Positions 1 to 10,001 of a DNA stretch of 64,000 nucleotides are shown here, one piece after another (positions within the stretch are counted from its first letter, which is position 1; every line of letters starts with the position of its first letter). The notes under the pieces are model-generated. The model saw only the letters and a program-made list of their open reading frames with translations, was not told the origin of the DNA and searched no databases. Origin of the DNA: Medakamo hakoo (Eukaryota; Chlorophyta; Trebouxiophyceae; Coccomyxaceae); assembly GCA_026636295.1 (NCBI GenBank), contig CP089456.1, positions 496,001 through 560,000 of the forward strand. Reading direction: 5' to 3'. The position numbers were made by a program, and so were the translations under genes.

Positions 1-384
1 AGGGAGCCCCGGCCGGCCATCGTGTCGGCCACGCGCGCGGACGTGGAAGGCGCGGGGCAAGCGGGCGCCAGCCACAGCAACAAGGTGCGTGGCGTGTGGA
101 TGGATGGATGGATGGAGGCAAGACCATGGACAGGACGGGGGGGGGGGGGGGATGCCGGTGCGCCACTTCTCACGCGCCCACCCGCACAACAACCACAGCT
201 CCTGGTCAACGCCGTCGCGGCTGTGCTCGCGTCCCGGCTGGCCTACACGGTCTGGCGCCTGGTCAAGGGCCGGCGGCGCGGCGGGGGCGGGCGTCCACCG
301 CCACCACCGCACCCCGCCCGCCCGCCGACCGCCGCTGGCGCCACCGTCCTGGGATCGGACGACGTCGGCGTGTGGGTCGGGTGA
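1..384 (+). CDS. 3' end of an unidentified gene, two exons
   Basis: The reading frame is open from the window edge and ends in TGA at 384. Exons are about 1-84 and 199-384. A GTGCGT donor and a CACAG acceptor leave the frame in phase 0 on both sides. The last exon encodes a mildly hydrophobic stretch (LLVNAVAAVLASRLAYTVW) followed by a basic and Pro/Gly-rich tail, so a C-terminal membrane anchor or amphipathic helix is possible. The intron carries a GGAT tetranucleotide run and a poly-G tract. I do not recognise a family, and the N terminus lies outside the window. It converges on the minE gene, 137 bp away. Confidence 0.45.
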   Translation, partial: REPRPAIVSATRADVEGAGQAGASHSNKVRGVWMDGWMEARPWTGRGGGGDAGAPLLTRPPAQQPQLLVNAVAAVLASRLAYTVWRLVKGRRRGGGGRPPPPPHPARPPTAAGATVLGSDDVGVWVG

Positions 385-521
385 AGAGGCTTAGATGTGT
401 GTAAAGAAACAAAACGAGTGTTGTGTTGCGTGTGTTGTCTTGTTTTGCACCACGCCCCTCCTCCCCCTCGCCCCAATTCCAACAAGGGGATGGACACCCA
501 CCCCACCCACCCATCAGAGCA

Positions 522-1572
522 TCACACCCCGTACGGGAACCGGGCCGCCGGGTCCTTGTCCGCCTCCTCCGCCAGAGCCTCCCAGGAGATGGCCACCTCG
601 GCACCGCCCGGCCCGCGGCCGCCGCCGCCGCCGTCGCCGCGGCCGTCGCCCATGGTGCGGGCGGACGGCTTGACCCGGCGCACGGGCACGGCGACGCTGT
701 AGACCGTGCCCAGGTCGGCGTCGTTGGACACGTTGACCTCCACCAAGTCCTCGCCGCCGTCGACTTCGACGTAGTCGGCCAGCACGCGCACGACGGCCGC
801 CTTCATGTCGGACAGGGACGCGGCGGCCATGCCGCACCGGTCGGCGACGAGGATCATGCGCAGACGCTGCTTGCCCGCCTCCTTGGGGGACAGGGACGCG
901 GCCGGCTTGGTCCGGGACGGGAAGAGGACGCGCCAGGCGGCGCGGGCGCGCGTGGCGAAGTCGGACAGCGGGCCGCGGGAGGCCGTGGGGACGGGGGCGG
1001 GGGCGCCACTTTCTTCGGCGACCATCTGTTGTGTGGGGTGGGATGGGGGACGGGGGTGGTGGTGGGGGCGCAGTGGGAGCAGGCGGCGGGCGCGCGCACG
1101 CCCCCGTGTGCACGGAGCTCGCCTCTCCCAATGCCCTTACCTTGCGGCGGGCCGCCCGGACCATGGCGTCCACGGGGTCGTCCGACCGGGCCGCAGCCGC
1201 AACGGGAGCGCGGCGAGGGGCCTGGGCGGCGCGGCGGGCCTGAGCGTGAGTGTAGCGGGGGAGGGCATCGTGAATGCATAGAGAAGCGGGAGTTGGGGGT
1301 AGGGCGGGCGGGAGGTGGGCGCGGCTGCCTCTCGCGGCGGGTGCGTTGCCGTGAGACACGCGATGCCCGCGCCAGTCTGGCGTAGGTGGAGAGGGCAGCA
1401 ATCGCCTGCACGGGTCGTGCACAACGGGCCGAATGAGGCGAGAGAGAGAGAGCCGTTTGCCGCATGCGAGCGCGCTTGCACCGCACGGCACGCAGAACGC
1501 AGCAACTCCCTCTCATACCTGCAGGGGCGCCACGCGGGCCGCGCACGGCCGGGCCAGGGAGGGGGCGGGCAT
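522..1572 (-). CDS. minE: Plastid division-site factor MinE
   Basis: MinE positions the plastid (originally bacterial) division ring by driving MinC/MinD away from mid-organelle. I model three exons, 1572-1519, 1239-1141 and 1025-522, all phase 0, giving 218 residues. The last exon carries the MinE domain: AGKQRLRMILVADRCGM, then a helix, then VNVSNDADLGTVYSVAVPVR, close to the plant MinE (ARC12) ending with PVRRVKP. The N terminus (MPAPSLARP... rich in Arg, Ala and Ser, no acidic residues) fits a plastid transit peptide, and this ATG was chosen because it sits 54 bp before a strong CAG/GTATGAG donor in the correct frame. The C-terminal tail is Gly-rich. It is divergent from CZIB. Family assignment is firm; the first exon is less so. 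Confidence 0.88.
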
Positions 1573-1763
1573 GGGCGTGGGGTAAGGGTGTGGTACGGTG
1601 GAAGCCGACGACGGGCCCAAGTTTTTTTGAAAGGAGTGCGGGCGCCCCCCCCGAAAAAACTCTCGCCCGCGCTGCCAGACACGCGTTTGCCGGCGAGCGA
1701 AGAAGAACGAAACACAGCGCCCCCGCTTTTGGCTCATCGCCTCGCACATCACGCAACAAATCC
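1573..1763. promoter_or_regulatory. Bidirectional promoter gap, minE/CZIB
   Basis: This 191-bp gap separates two divergent start codons and must carry both promoters. It contains a T7 run and an A6 run flanking a short GC block (about 1621-1662). No TATA box is evident. The role is inferred from position only. Confidence 0.4.
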
Positions 1764-2548
1764 ATGGTGGTGAGTACAACGTGCTAGGCTCTACCACAGC
1801 GCACGAGAGACCTAAGCAGACTGCCGGCCGGCCGCGCAGTTCTCTCCCCTCGCTCCGGCGGCGGCGCACTCAGTGTGCCACCCACCCTCACCCCCACACA
1901 CGCCATCCCTTCCCACACACACGCCACACACACACACACACACACACACACTCCAGCTCTTCCTCCTCTGCCTGCGGGCCGACAAGCTGGAGAACGTGGC
2001 TTCCATCAAAGTGCCTGCGGGCTACACGTATGTCATGGACGTGCGTTGTTTTCTTTTATCGGCGTTTTTTTTTTATCGGCGCAACCACCACCATCCTTCA
2101 CCATCCCGCCCGCCGCCTCACCCGCCCCGCCTCCCTCCCACTTGTGCAGGTCAAAAACTCGGCCGGCGAAGACGCCAAAGAAGGCGTCCGCGTCACCGCC
2201 ACGGAAGAACACGACCTCCCCGGCTCGCGCGGCGTGGCAAACTTTGTGTGCAAGTGGGCGCGCGACGCCAAGCACGCCGCGTCCATCGTCGTCGAAGAGA
2301 CGGTGAAGGGCGTGACGCGGGATGTGACGGGCGAGGACGAAGGGGCGTGGGTGCCGGTGTGCGGGTTTGAGTGCCGGGGCATCGAGCCGACCAAACTCCA
2401 CCTGGCGGGCGGGTTCACAGTCACCACGCCCGCGGGCACGGTCTTTGAAGACGTCGACCTGTCCGAAGACTGGGCGGAATTCGATGAAAAGGGCGGGGAC
2501 AGCGTCGGCATCTACGACATGGAAGCCCGGTTCGAAGTGCGGCGGTGA
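1764..2548 (+). CDS. CZIB: CZIB/DUF866 family protein lacking intact CXXC motifs
   Basis: The human homologue C1orf123/CZIB is a small protein that binds zinc through two CXXC motifs. Exons are 1764-1769 (only ATG GTG), 1957-2040 and 2150-2548, phase 0, giving 162 residues, the family's usual length. The C-terminal half matches well: GFECRGIEPTKLHLAGGF, FEDVDLSEDWAEFDEKG and SVGIYDMEARF. At the first CXXC position the sequence reads VKNSAGED, without cysteine. At the second it reads VCKWARD, keeping only one cysteine. The two-codon first exon is supported by an ATGGTG/GTGAGT donor and by family N termini starting MV or MG. A (CA)n tract precedes the first acceptor. The protein probably folds like CZIB but should not hold zinc in the usual way. 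Confidence 0.82.
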
Positions 2549-2619
2549 ATGGTGGGAGAGTTGGTGTTAGAAAAAAAAAAGGCGCGCGGGTTGGATTCAT
2601 CTGTTCCTCGTTTTTTTTT

Positions 2620-2645
2620 CCATCCATCCATCCATCCATCCATCC
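2620..2645. repeat. (CATC)n tetranucleotide repeat
   Basis: About six tandem CATC units lie in the 3' gap between CZIB and the next gene, following a T9 run. The same GGAT/ATCC unit recurs in several introns of the window. Confidence 0.9.
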
Positions 2646-2695
2646 CGTTTCCCACGCCCTCCTTTCCCTCTGCTCGCGTGCTGCTGCTCCAGCAA

Positions 2696-2715
2696 CCCCC
2701 CCCCCCCCCCCCCCC
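2696..2715. repeat. Poly-C run of 20
   Basis: Twenty consecutive C bases lie in the convergent gap 2549-2799. A CCCA-rich tract follows near 2763-2782. There is no gene in this gap. The exact length may be affected by sequencing error. Confidence 0.85.
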
Positions 2716-2799
2716 GGACGCACGTATTTACTCAGGGACATTGAAGCAGAATAGAAGGTTCACCCCACCCACCCACCCACCCCCGCCACCTGTGTTTCT

Positions 2800-3246
2800 T
2801 CAAAACTGTTTTCCGGACCGCTTGGCCGCTGCAGCGGCCGCGCGCGCGCGCGTCAGCGGCGGCGACGCCCGCACGCGCGCGGCTTTAGCTGATGCAGACG
2901 TCGCAGACCCACGCGCGTGCACGACCGCCCACCGCACCCGGGCGTCCACCACGGCGGGCGGCAGGGTGGGCGGCGAGGTGCGAGGGCCGGCCGCGCGGCG
3001 GGGGGCGGGCGGAGCAGCAGCGGCCGCCGCAGCCGCCTCGGCCTCCAGCACCGCGTCCAGCTCCTCCGCGATGGACCGCGGGCGGACGGATGCGGCCGTT
3101 CGGGCCGTCGGGCGCGGCGGCGCGCGGGGAGCGGGCGTGGGCGCGGCGGCGGGCGGCGACGCGCCCGCCAGGCGGGCAGCACTGCCGCCCAGGCGTGCCC
3201 TTTTTGCGACGGGCACGGGCGGAGGCGTCAGCAGGGCCGACCGCGC

Positions 3247-3277
<31 letters not shown>

Positions 3278-3718
3278 GCAGACGCGGTGCGCACGGCCCG
3301 CCTCCCCCGAGAATCGGAGCCGGGCGAGCCCGCCGGTGGAGGGAGGCGGGCCGGCGGCGGCGGCCGCGCGCCGCCGCCGCCGCGCCGCGCAGGCGACTGA
3401 AACGCGCCGCGCAGGGCGGGCGGGCCCGCGGCGGCGGCGCTCGCACCACGCCGTCCAGCGACGGGGTTGGGGTCTAACAGGAGCCCAGCCGGATCGGCGG
3501 GCGACCGGTTCACGGGCGTGCGGTAGGCGGGCGGCGGCCGGCGGGAGGTGACCTGCAGGGTGGCGGGGCGGCGCGTGGTGGAGGGAAAGGGAAGGTGTGA
3601 GACCCGCCGGCAGCGTGAGCGGCGGGAGCGCGCGTCCAAGCCGGGGATTCACCGGCGCCGGTGGCGCACATTCGCCTCCACCAAGGCCACGCCGCATTCC
3701 CAGGCACGCTAAAGTCAT
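2800..3718 (-). CDS. Unidentified Ala/Pro/Arg-rich protein
   Basis: I model two exons, 3718-3653 and 3552-2800, joined in phase 0 (donor GTGAAT, acceptor CCCTGCAG), giving 272 residues. The N terminus reads MTLACLGMRRGLGGGE; a second ATG lies at 3697. The protein is mostly disordered: RTPVNRSP near the start, an Ala11 run, one helical segment (SIAEELDAVLEAEAAAAAAA) and a basic C terminus ending KRSGKQF. The SP/TP sites and basic charge suggest a phosphoregulated or nucleic-acid-associated protein, but this is only composition. The frame was chosen because its codon pattern is cleaner than that of the competing longer frame on this strand, which lacks any recognisable segment. I do not recognise a family. 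Confidence 0.42.
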
Positions 3719-4055
3719 CCGTGCACAGCATGGCGCCAATTTGAGGGAGGCTGGGGCGTTGCACGCGGGGCGACGGGCGGGGGCGAAAAAGCGCGAGCGA
3801 TGGCCATCGGCGCGGGCGTGCCTCTTCATCAACGAGCGCGTCCTCACCTCATCGACGCGGCCGCGGCCACCTCCAGCAGGCGTGTAGGGCTCGCGCAGGC
3901 GCTCTGACACGAGCGTACTCTGCCGCGAGCTGGAAGGGTCGTTCATTGGCTTTTTTAACTCGGCGTGTGTTTCGTCCGCGCAACAGGAAAAACAAGCCAC
4001 TGCAGGGCTGGACCCTCCCCGGCTTCCCGCCAACCCCCCCGTGTGTTCCGGGGTA
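3719..4055. other. Intergenic gap, no gene seen
   Basis: This 337-bp gap lies between two minus-strand genes. It should hold the promoter of the unidentified 272-residue gene and the 3' UTR of ALG3. I see no conserved coding segment or repeat in it. Confidence 0.5.
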
Positions 4056-6077
4056 TCACGGCCCCACCATCCCCGTCCACCGCGCCGGCCGCACGAGGAG
4101 GCCCACCACCAGGAGCACGTGCACGGCCGTCAGCCCCGCCGAACTGGCCGGCGTCGCGGGGAAGGTGTTCCACGCGGCTTCCACGACGGCCCAGGCGCAC
4201 AGGCGGGCGGCGGCCGCGGCCCACCGCAGCGCTGCGGTTGGCCGCCGCCCCGACCGCCCGCGCATCAGGCCCTCCACATCCACCGCCCACAGCAGGAGCG
4301 GCAGCGTCTGCGCGTACCACGCGTAAAACTGGTAGTGCAGCGACCGGGACGCCGCGATGCCGGCCAGGTTGCCCGACGCGAGCAGGGCGAGGGCCGGGCC
4401 GGGCGGTGGGCGGGCGCCGCCGCGTCCCCCGCCACCGCCCATCCCAGCCCGCCCCGGCGCCAGCTTACGGCCGCCCGCCGTCGTGCGCGGGCCCGTGCGC
4501 GCTGGGGTGGGCGCCCGCGCCCGCACCCAGAAGCGGGAGAGCACGCCGGCCAGCCCGCCGGGCTCGCCCGCGACCCAGCGCGTGCTGGCGAAGGCGGCCA
4601 GGAGCGCGCCGTGCGTGGCCAGCAGGCCCGCGGCGAGGGCGGGGGACGAGAAGGCCGACTCGGGCAGGAAGCGCAAGTTGACGGTCCACCTGGGTGGGGG
4701 GGTTTGGGGGTGGGGGCGAGGGCGGGCGAGCGAGTGAGGGAGAGACGACGGGGGGGGTGGCAGGGGCCCACCACCTGCGCCTGTGGAAAACGCGGGACGC
4801 CACACGCACTTGTACAAAAACGCCCGGCTCAGCTCAAAGGCGCGGGACGCATAGCTCCACGGCGCGGCGGCCAAAAAGGGAGCCGCCAGGGCGACCTGCA
4901 GCGCGGCGCCGGTGAGCACGCCGGCGCCGACGGCGCGGGGCGAGCCCCAGCGCAGGCACGCGAGCAGGACGGGCGGGCCGAACAGGAGGGCCGACATCTT
5001 GACGGAGACGGCGGCGGAGAAGGTGAGGATGGACAGCGCGGTGCGGCCGGTGAGGAGGAGGGCGGTCGCGGCGTAGGCCTAAGTGAGTGGGTGGGGTGGG
5101 TGGGTGATATAGGTGGGTGGGTGGGTGGGGTGGGGTGGGGTGGGGAAGCATGGGGATGGGGTGGGGGTGTGGGGTGGGATGGAGCGAGACAGGAAGGGAG
5201 TGGGCCCGCCCACACACAACACACAACAAACAACGCACCAGCGTCGCCGACCAGCAGTCGTTGAACAGGCGCAGCACGTAGATGGAGTGCAGGCGCTTGG
5301 AGGCGGCCAGCAGGGGCAGGGCGGCGGGCGGGACGCCACGGGACGCGATGGTCAGGCCCAGGGCCAGGGCCTGGGAGGCCAGGTACAGGCCCGCCGCGAC
5401 CCACTGGGCGGGCGGTATGGCCCCGCCGCCCGTCAGGGCGCGCAGGGCCCTGTGCAGCCAGACGTGGCCGGCCGGGTAGACGAGCGGGCCGGTGGGCCCG
5501 GAGACGCGGGCGTAGTCAAACTCCCCCTGTGTGGGCGGGAGGGGTGGGGGACCGTGGGTGAGGTAGGCGTTGGGAGGGAGGCCGGGGCGTGTCAGGCCGG
5601 CCGTTCCTCGTCGGTGCACAGCCCACCTTGTCGATGACGGCCAGCTGGGCCATGTACGTCGTCCAATCGATTTCCGTGTCTGTGTGGGGTGGCGTGTTGT
5701 GTTTCCCGTGGAGGTCAGTGTGAGTGGGGCAGGTCGGGTCCGAGCGCGCGGGCGACCCATCTTGCTTGTCGCGCTCGACTTTTTTTTCGCACGCCGCGCC
5801 CACACACGTCCATGCCAATCAACTCACAGGGCACGCGCCGGATGATGAGCGCCGTCAGCAGGGCCTCGCCGACTAAAACGGCGGCCGCCACGACGCACCC
5901 GGCGCGCGTGTCGGTCGGGTCGGCGCACCGCCGCGTGAACGCTGCGAGCGCGGAGAGCTGGGAACGCTGCTGTTTTGGCCGCCCATTCCGCGGCGCCCGG
6001 ACGGTCTTGACGGGCACAGGTGCGGAGGGACCACTCCGAGACCTGATCCGGGACGGGGAGCGAGGTGAGGCCGGCAT
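4056..6077 (-). CDS. ALG3: ALG3 alpha-1,3-mannosyltransferase
   Basis: ALG3 adds the first dolichyl-phosphate-mannose-dependent mannose (Man5 to Man6) to the lipid-linked N-glycan precursor in the ER lumen. Five exons, 6077-5828, 5679-5627, 5526-5239, 5078-4810 and 4689-4056, give 497 residues with every phase consistent. Hallmarks in order: PYTEIDWTTYMAQ, TGPLVYPAGHVW, IYVLRLFNDCW, a segment ending AAVSVKMSALLFGPP, WTVNLRFLPE and ASRSLHYQFYAWYAQTLP. The last exon carries a Gly/Pro/Arg-rich loop insertion of about 45 residues, absent from homologues I remember. The start was taken at MPASPRS; an in-frame ATG lies at 6161. Intron 3 (5238-5079) ends in CCACC tandem repeats. Multiple hydrophobic segments fit an ER membrane protein. 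Confidence 0.92.
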
Positions 6078-6267
6078 TTTTTTGCTTTTTTGCGCGTGAA
6101 TCGCCGTCAAACGGCTGTGTGTGTGCACGGGGGGGCGACCGGACTCTCGTGACGAGGGCACCCCTCACAGCGTCCAAGAAAACAAGCCCGCGTCCCCGCC
6201 ACCGCCGTCGCACGTCCACCTGCCGTGACCCTCTCCCGGACGCCCGCCTGCCCACACACCTTAAACC
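6078..6267. promoter_or_regulatory. Bidirectional promoter gap, ALG3/unknown
   Basis: This 190-bp gap lies between divergent starts at 6077 and 6268. It includes a T7/T5 patch near 6078-6094. The role is inferred from position. Confidence 0.4.
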
Positions 6268-7946
6268 ATGCGCCTGCCCTTCGGCGAAATCTCCAACGCG
6301 CCCGCGCCCGCGCCCGAGCCGGCGGGCGCGCGCGCCAAGCCTGGTGTCACCTCCCACCCGGTGCCGGCCTCGCCGCCGCGTCCGGCAGCGGTTTTCGTCG
6401 CTCCAGAGACTGGGAGGGTACGTGGGGTTGCGGATACGGCTCGGGGAGGGGAAAATAAAGGCGGGAGCCCTTGCCGGACGCGCGTTTATTTTCGGGCGGC
6501 GCCGCATGCGCGACGGGCGGCGCGTGCCAAGCCTCACGCGTGCCCATCCCATCCCAAAACACCATTTTGCATGTCCGTACAATCACACGGCACGAACACG
6601 CCCAGGTCGCCGCCGCGGTCGCCGCCCTGGACGGCGGTGCCGCCGTTCAGTCCACGCCACCCGCCAGTGGCACCGCAACGCCGGTGACGCCGCCGTCCCG
6701 CGGCGCACCTGCCGACCGCGCCGCCGCGGTGGCGGCCGCGGCAGCCGCCCGCCTGGCCGCGGCCGCGATGGCCGTCGACACGCCCGCGTCCGTCCAGCAT
6801 GTCCGCCGCCCCCAGTACGCCGTGTTGGAGGCGCGGCCGCCACCGCCACCGCCACCGCCGGCCGGCCTGTCGTTCGGGGCGCTGCTGCTGCGCGGCCTGC
6901 TGTGTATGAAACCGACGACGACGCCCGCCAAGGCCGCCGTCGCCGCCGCGCCCGTCCCGCCCGCGCCGGGCATGGCACACGCGTCGACGCAGACGGACGC
7001 GGCGGATTGGGTGGCGCTCGCGGCGGCGCGGCGTGGGGAGGCGCTGCCCGACCTGCCGCCGCGCTGCTGCGGTGAAGAGGGGGCGGGCGACGAGGACGAG
7101 GCCGCAGCGCTGGTTGGCGCGGCGGCCGCGGCGTTGGCAGGCAGTTCCACCGCCACGCCGCCACCCCGCCCGGTCGCGCACGACGGAGAGGACGAGGAGG
7201 GGGTGGGCGAGGAGGGAGAGGAGGCGTCGCCGCCACGACGGCCAGAGGGCGGGCGGCCGGAGTGCGGCGCCGGGGTCGGGCCTGCCCCGCCGCCTGCCGC
7301 CCGCCCGGCCCACCCGCCGCACCAGCAAGGCCTGCTGTGGCGGGCCCTGAACACGGACGACTGGGCGCCGTCGCCCGGGCGCGACCCTTCCACGGGCGCG
7401 CCCAGCCCTGTGCCGGCCCTGGCGCGGGAGGGCAGCGGCGCGGCGCACGGGACGCCCGGCGCCGCGGCCGACGCGGCGGCCGTGGCGGCGGGGGCGGCGC
7501 GCGCAGCTCTCGCGGCTGCGGCGCCTGTCTCTGTCCCGGCCCACCACCCGGATGACGTCCCCGTTGCGGACGCGGCGGCGACCGTGACGCTGGAGGACGT
7601 GAAAGGGAAGGGCGGGGTGGGTGGGGTGGCCGAGCCGCCGCTGCACAACCACCCGGAGCCGGCCGCTGTGGCGACGGGCGGCGACGCCGCCGCCGCGCAG
7701 CCGCGCCCTGCTGCCCCGCCTTCCATCGCGTCCTGGACGACGGCGACGTCCACGGGCGCGGAGCGGACGGCCTGGTGGACGGGCGCGGGCGGCGGGACGT
7801 TTACGTCCGCGGCGGGTGGTGGCGGACCGCCGAAACGCTACCGCCGCCGCACGCCCGCGGAAGTGGCGGCGGCCCGGGCGGCGGCTGTCGCTGCGGCCCG
7901 CGGCGGCGCCGGCGATGTGGGCCTGTGGGCGGCCGGCCGGCTGTGA
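6268..7946 (+). CDS. Unidentified 496-residue low-complexity protein
   Basis: Exons 6268-6417 and 6606-7946 join in phase 0 (GTACGT donor, GCCCAG acceptor). The N terminus MRLPFGEISNAPAPAPEPAG has no obvious targeting signal. The body is Ala/Pro/Gly-rich and probably disordered, with a Pro8 run, an acidic stretch (EDEEGVGEEGEEA) and a basic C terminus (PPKRYRRRTPAEVAAARAAA). A short hydrophobic patch (GLSFGALLLRGLLC) near residue 145 is too short to be a convincing membrane span. The opposite strand is also open over this gene (shadow of GC-rich coding), so the strand rests on the splice sites, the clean start and the convergent placement with the next gene. No family recognised. Confidence 0.5.
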
Positions 7947-8151
7947 GCAGCGTTGCGAGGGGTTGTTGACGGGTGTTGCGAGGGGTTGATGGGTGTTGGG
8001 GGAGGCGGCGTGCGTCTGGGCCCTGCGACCACACAAAGAAAAAAAACCTTCCGCCTCTCTTGCACGGGCCGTCCGCCCCATCTTTTCTATTTTCTAAAAA
8101 CAAAGGCCTTCAGCAAGGCACAGCCCCCCTCTCCCTCCCCCCCCTCCCACC

Positions 8152-8895
8152 TCAAAGCAGGATGCCCTTCAGCCCCGCGTAAATCCCGCGCCAGGAACAG
8201 AGCGTGACGAGGGCCGAGACGAGGACTTCGGCGATGGGCGGCGGGCCGCCGTAGCCGCCGGCGGCCGCGACGGCGGTGGCGGCGGCGGCGGCGGGCGCGA
8301 CAGCCGACGCGGCGGCGGCGGCCGCCGCGCCCGCCGTCCCGCCCCCGCTCAGGAAGGCGTCCGGGCCGATGGCGTGGGACCGCAGGAGCAGCGCGTCGCC
8401 GACCAGGGCCGCGGGCACGCCCGCCAGCCAGGTCGTGCCCGCCGCGCCCAGCGCGCGGACCATGGCCCGCCGCCGGCTGAAGGGGTCCAGCCCCGGCGAC
8501 GAAGCCGACGCGGTGTAGTCGCCCTTGGCGGCGGCGACCGCGCAAAAGGCGACGACCATGATGGAGCCCAGCGCCGCCGCTTCGGAGACGGGGATGTCGT
8601 CGGACGCCAGCTGGGTGCACAGCAGGGCCACGCAATCGCCCCAGGCCAGCGTGGTGTCCAGGGGGCGGCGGGGTGGGGCCACGACGCGCGGGCGGGAGGA
8701 GAAGGCTCGCCGGCGGGGGGGTGGCTGGGTGGTGGCACCAGGTTGGGCGGGCGTGGGTCGGGCGGGTTGTTTGGCCGGCGGCGGCGGGGCGGGCTTCGCC
8801 GCGCTGCTGCCCCGCCCCGTGCGCCGGCCCGCCGGTGGACGGCTGCCGCCCTGCTTGCCCGTCACGGCGAGCACGGGCTGGGGGAGGGCGGCCAT
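8152..8895 (-). CDS. Putative plastid membrane protein, DUF3054-like
   Basis: A single exon of 247 residues starts at ATGGCCGCC in a good initiation context; longer in-frame extensions upstream are possible. The first 75 residues are basic and Pro/Ala-rich, fitting a transit peptide. Four hydrophobic segments follow: LAWGDCVALLCTQLA, AALGSIMVVAFCAVAAA, ALGAAGTTWLAGVPAALV and VLVSALVTLCSWRGIYAG. The pattern of a GD near the first segment, a W-A-G-PAALVGD in the third and an SWRGIY at the end resembles DUF3054 membrane proteins of cyanobacteria and plants, but I hold this loosely. An Ala/Gly-rich loop of about 40 residues separates segments 3 and 4. It is divergent from the methyltransferase gene. 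Confidence 0.5.
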   Translation of the reverse strand: MAALPQPVLAVTGKQGGSRPPAGRRTGRGSSAAKPAPPPPAKQPARPTPAQPGATTQPPPRRRAFSSRPRVVAPPRRPLDTTLAWGDCVALLCTQLASDDIPVSEAAALGSIMVVAFCAVAAAKGDYTASASSPGLDPFSRRRAMVRALGAAGTTWLAGVPAALVGDALLLRSHAIGPDAFLSGGGTAGAAAAAAASAVAPAAAAATAVAAAGGYGGPPPIAEVLVSALVTLCSWRGIYAGLKGILL

Positions 8896-9119
8896 GGCCG
8901 GCGGCCGGGCGTGTGGGTTTTTCTCTTTTTCGCACGAGCGAGCGCAAACGCAGAGTGAGAGCGCCGGAGAGCTAAACAGCGCATGCCCTCTCATTCTCGT
9001 TGTCCAGAGAGTGTGCTGCGCTCCCGCCAGGCCGTCGGCTGCGGCGGCGCACCAGGCCTGTCGTGAAGTTGAGCGTACGGGCCGCGCGAGCTCTCGCGGC
9101 CCGTCGTCAAACCTGCGTG

Positions 9120-9944
9120 ATGGCCCGCCTCGTCGCAGACGCCTGGAGCGCGGCCGCGCCCGCGTATGCCGCGACCTGGGCGCCGCGCTTTTCGCCCTGG
9201 GTCAACGACGCGCTGGCCGCGCTGGCTGCGGCAGCGAGGGCCCACCCGCCTCCACCACCGGGCCCTGTCCTCGCCCTGGGCTGCGGCCCGACCGGCGACG
9301 AACTCGTCGCGCTGGCCGACGCGTTTCCCGCGCGGGCCGTCGCCGCGAGAGACATATCGCCCGGCATGGTGGACCGCGCGCGCGCCGCGCTCAACGGCGA
9401 CGCCCGCATCTCCGTGTCGGTCGGCGACGCACGGACGGCCGCCTCCACTGACATGGACGGCCCGCCATCCATCATTTTTTCGGCGTTCACGCTGCAAGCC
9501 CTGCCGTCCCGCCCAGCCGTGGTGCGGGGGTGGGTGCGCGGCCTGCCTGCCGGCGGGTTGGCCGCGCTCCTGTGGTGGCCGCCGCCGGACGCCCAGCCGG
9601 ACAGGGCGTGGGCGGCGGTCACTGCAGGCCCGCCTGAAGCGGAGGCGGACGCGGGCGAGCACGCGTCCATCCTCGCAGCCGCGACCGACGCGGGCGGGGC
9701 GGTGGTCCTCGACACGGCGCCGGTCCATGACATGGCCTTTGGCTCGCGGGGCGCGCTGGCGGACGCGTTGGTGGGCGGCGGGCCGTTGACGGTGGCGGCG
9801 GTGGTGGAGGGTGGTGGCGCGGCGAGGAGGAGGGCGGAGGAGGCGGCGGGCCTGGCGTCAGAGGCGGAGGGGGGCGGGGTGGTGGTGCGCCCAGCTGCGC
9901 GGCTGGTCGTCGTGCGGAAAGGTCGCGCGGCGGCGCGGCTGTAG
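9120..9944 (+). CDS. Class I SAM-dependent methyltransferase
   Basis: A single exon of 274 residues. Motif I, VLALGCGPTGDELVAL, is the glycine-rich SAM-binding loop; an acidic residue follows in the next strand (AARDISPGMVDRARAAL), typical of the UbiE/Methyltransf_11 group. Motif IV would be near SIIFSAFTLQALPSR. The N terminus (MARLVADAWSAAAPAYAATWAPRFSPWV) matches the helix that precedes motif I in small-molecule methyltransferases. The substrate cannot be read from the sequence. The frame stays open upstream with a basic, Arg-rich stretch, but no ATG is available there unless an additional exon exists. It ends 57 bp from the convergent VPS20 gene. Confidence 0.75.
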   Translation: MARLVADAWSAAAPAYAATWAPRFSPWVNDALAALAAAARAHPPPPPGPVLALGCGPTGDELVALADAFPARAVAARDISPGMVDRARAALNGDARISVSVGDARTAASTDMDGPPSIIFSAFTLQALPSRPAVVRGWVRGLPAGGLAALLWWPPPDAQPDRAWAAVTAGPPEAEADAGEHASILAAATDAGGAVVLDTAPVHDMAFGSRGALADALVGGGPLTVAAVVEGGGAARRRAEEAAGLASEAEGGGVVVRPAARLVVVRKGRAAARL

Positions 9945-10001
9945 TGTGCCTGCGCCTGCAAAGTCACAACACACCTAGACACCACCCCGGACACGCGCCT
10001 C

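Noticed and set aside
2885-4033. A 382-codon minus-strand frame overlapping the 272-residue model
   Set aside because: Arg/Pro-dominated composition without any domain-like segment; it also spans the promoter gap and fits the out-of-frame shadow pattern.
5081-5165. Tandem CCACC/GGTGG units as a CRISPR-like array or minisatellite gene feature
   Set aside because: There are no spacers; the tract is a simple repeat filling the 3' half of ALG3 intron 3.
9000-9119. N-terminal extension of the methyltransferase as a transit peptide
   Set aside because: The frame is open and basic, but it begins with TTG and no ATG or convincing acceptor was found.
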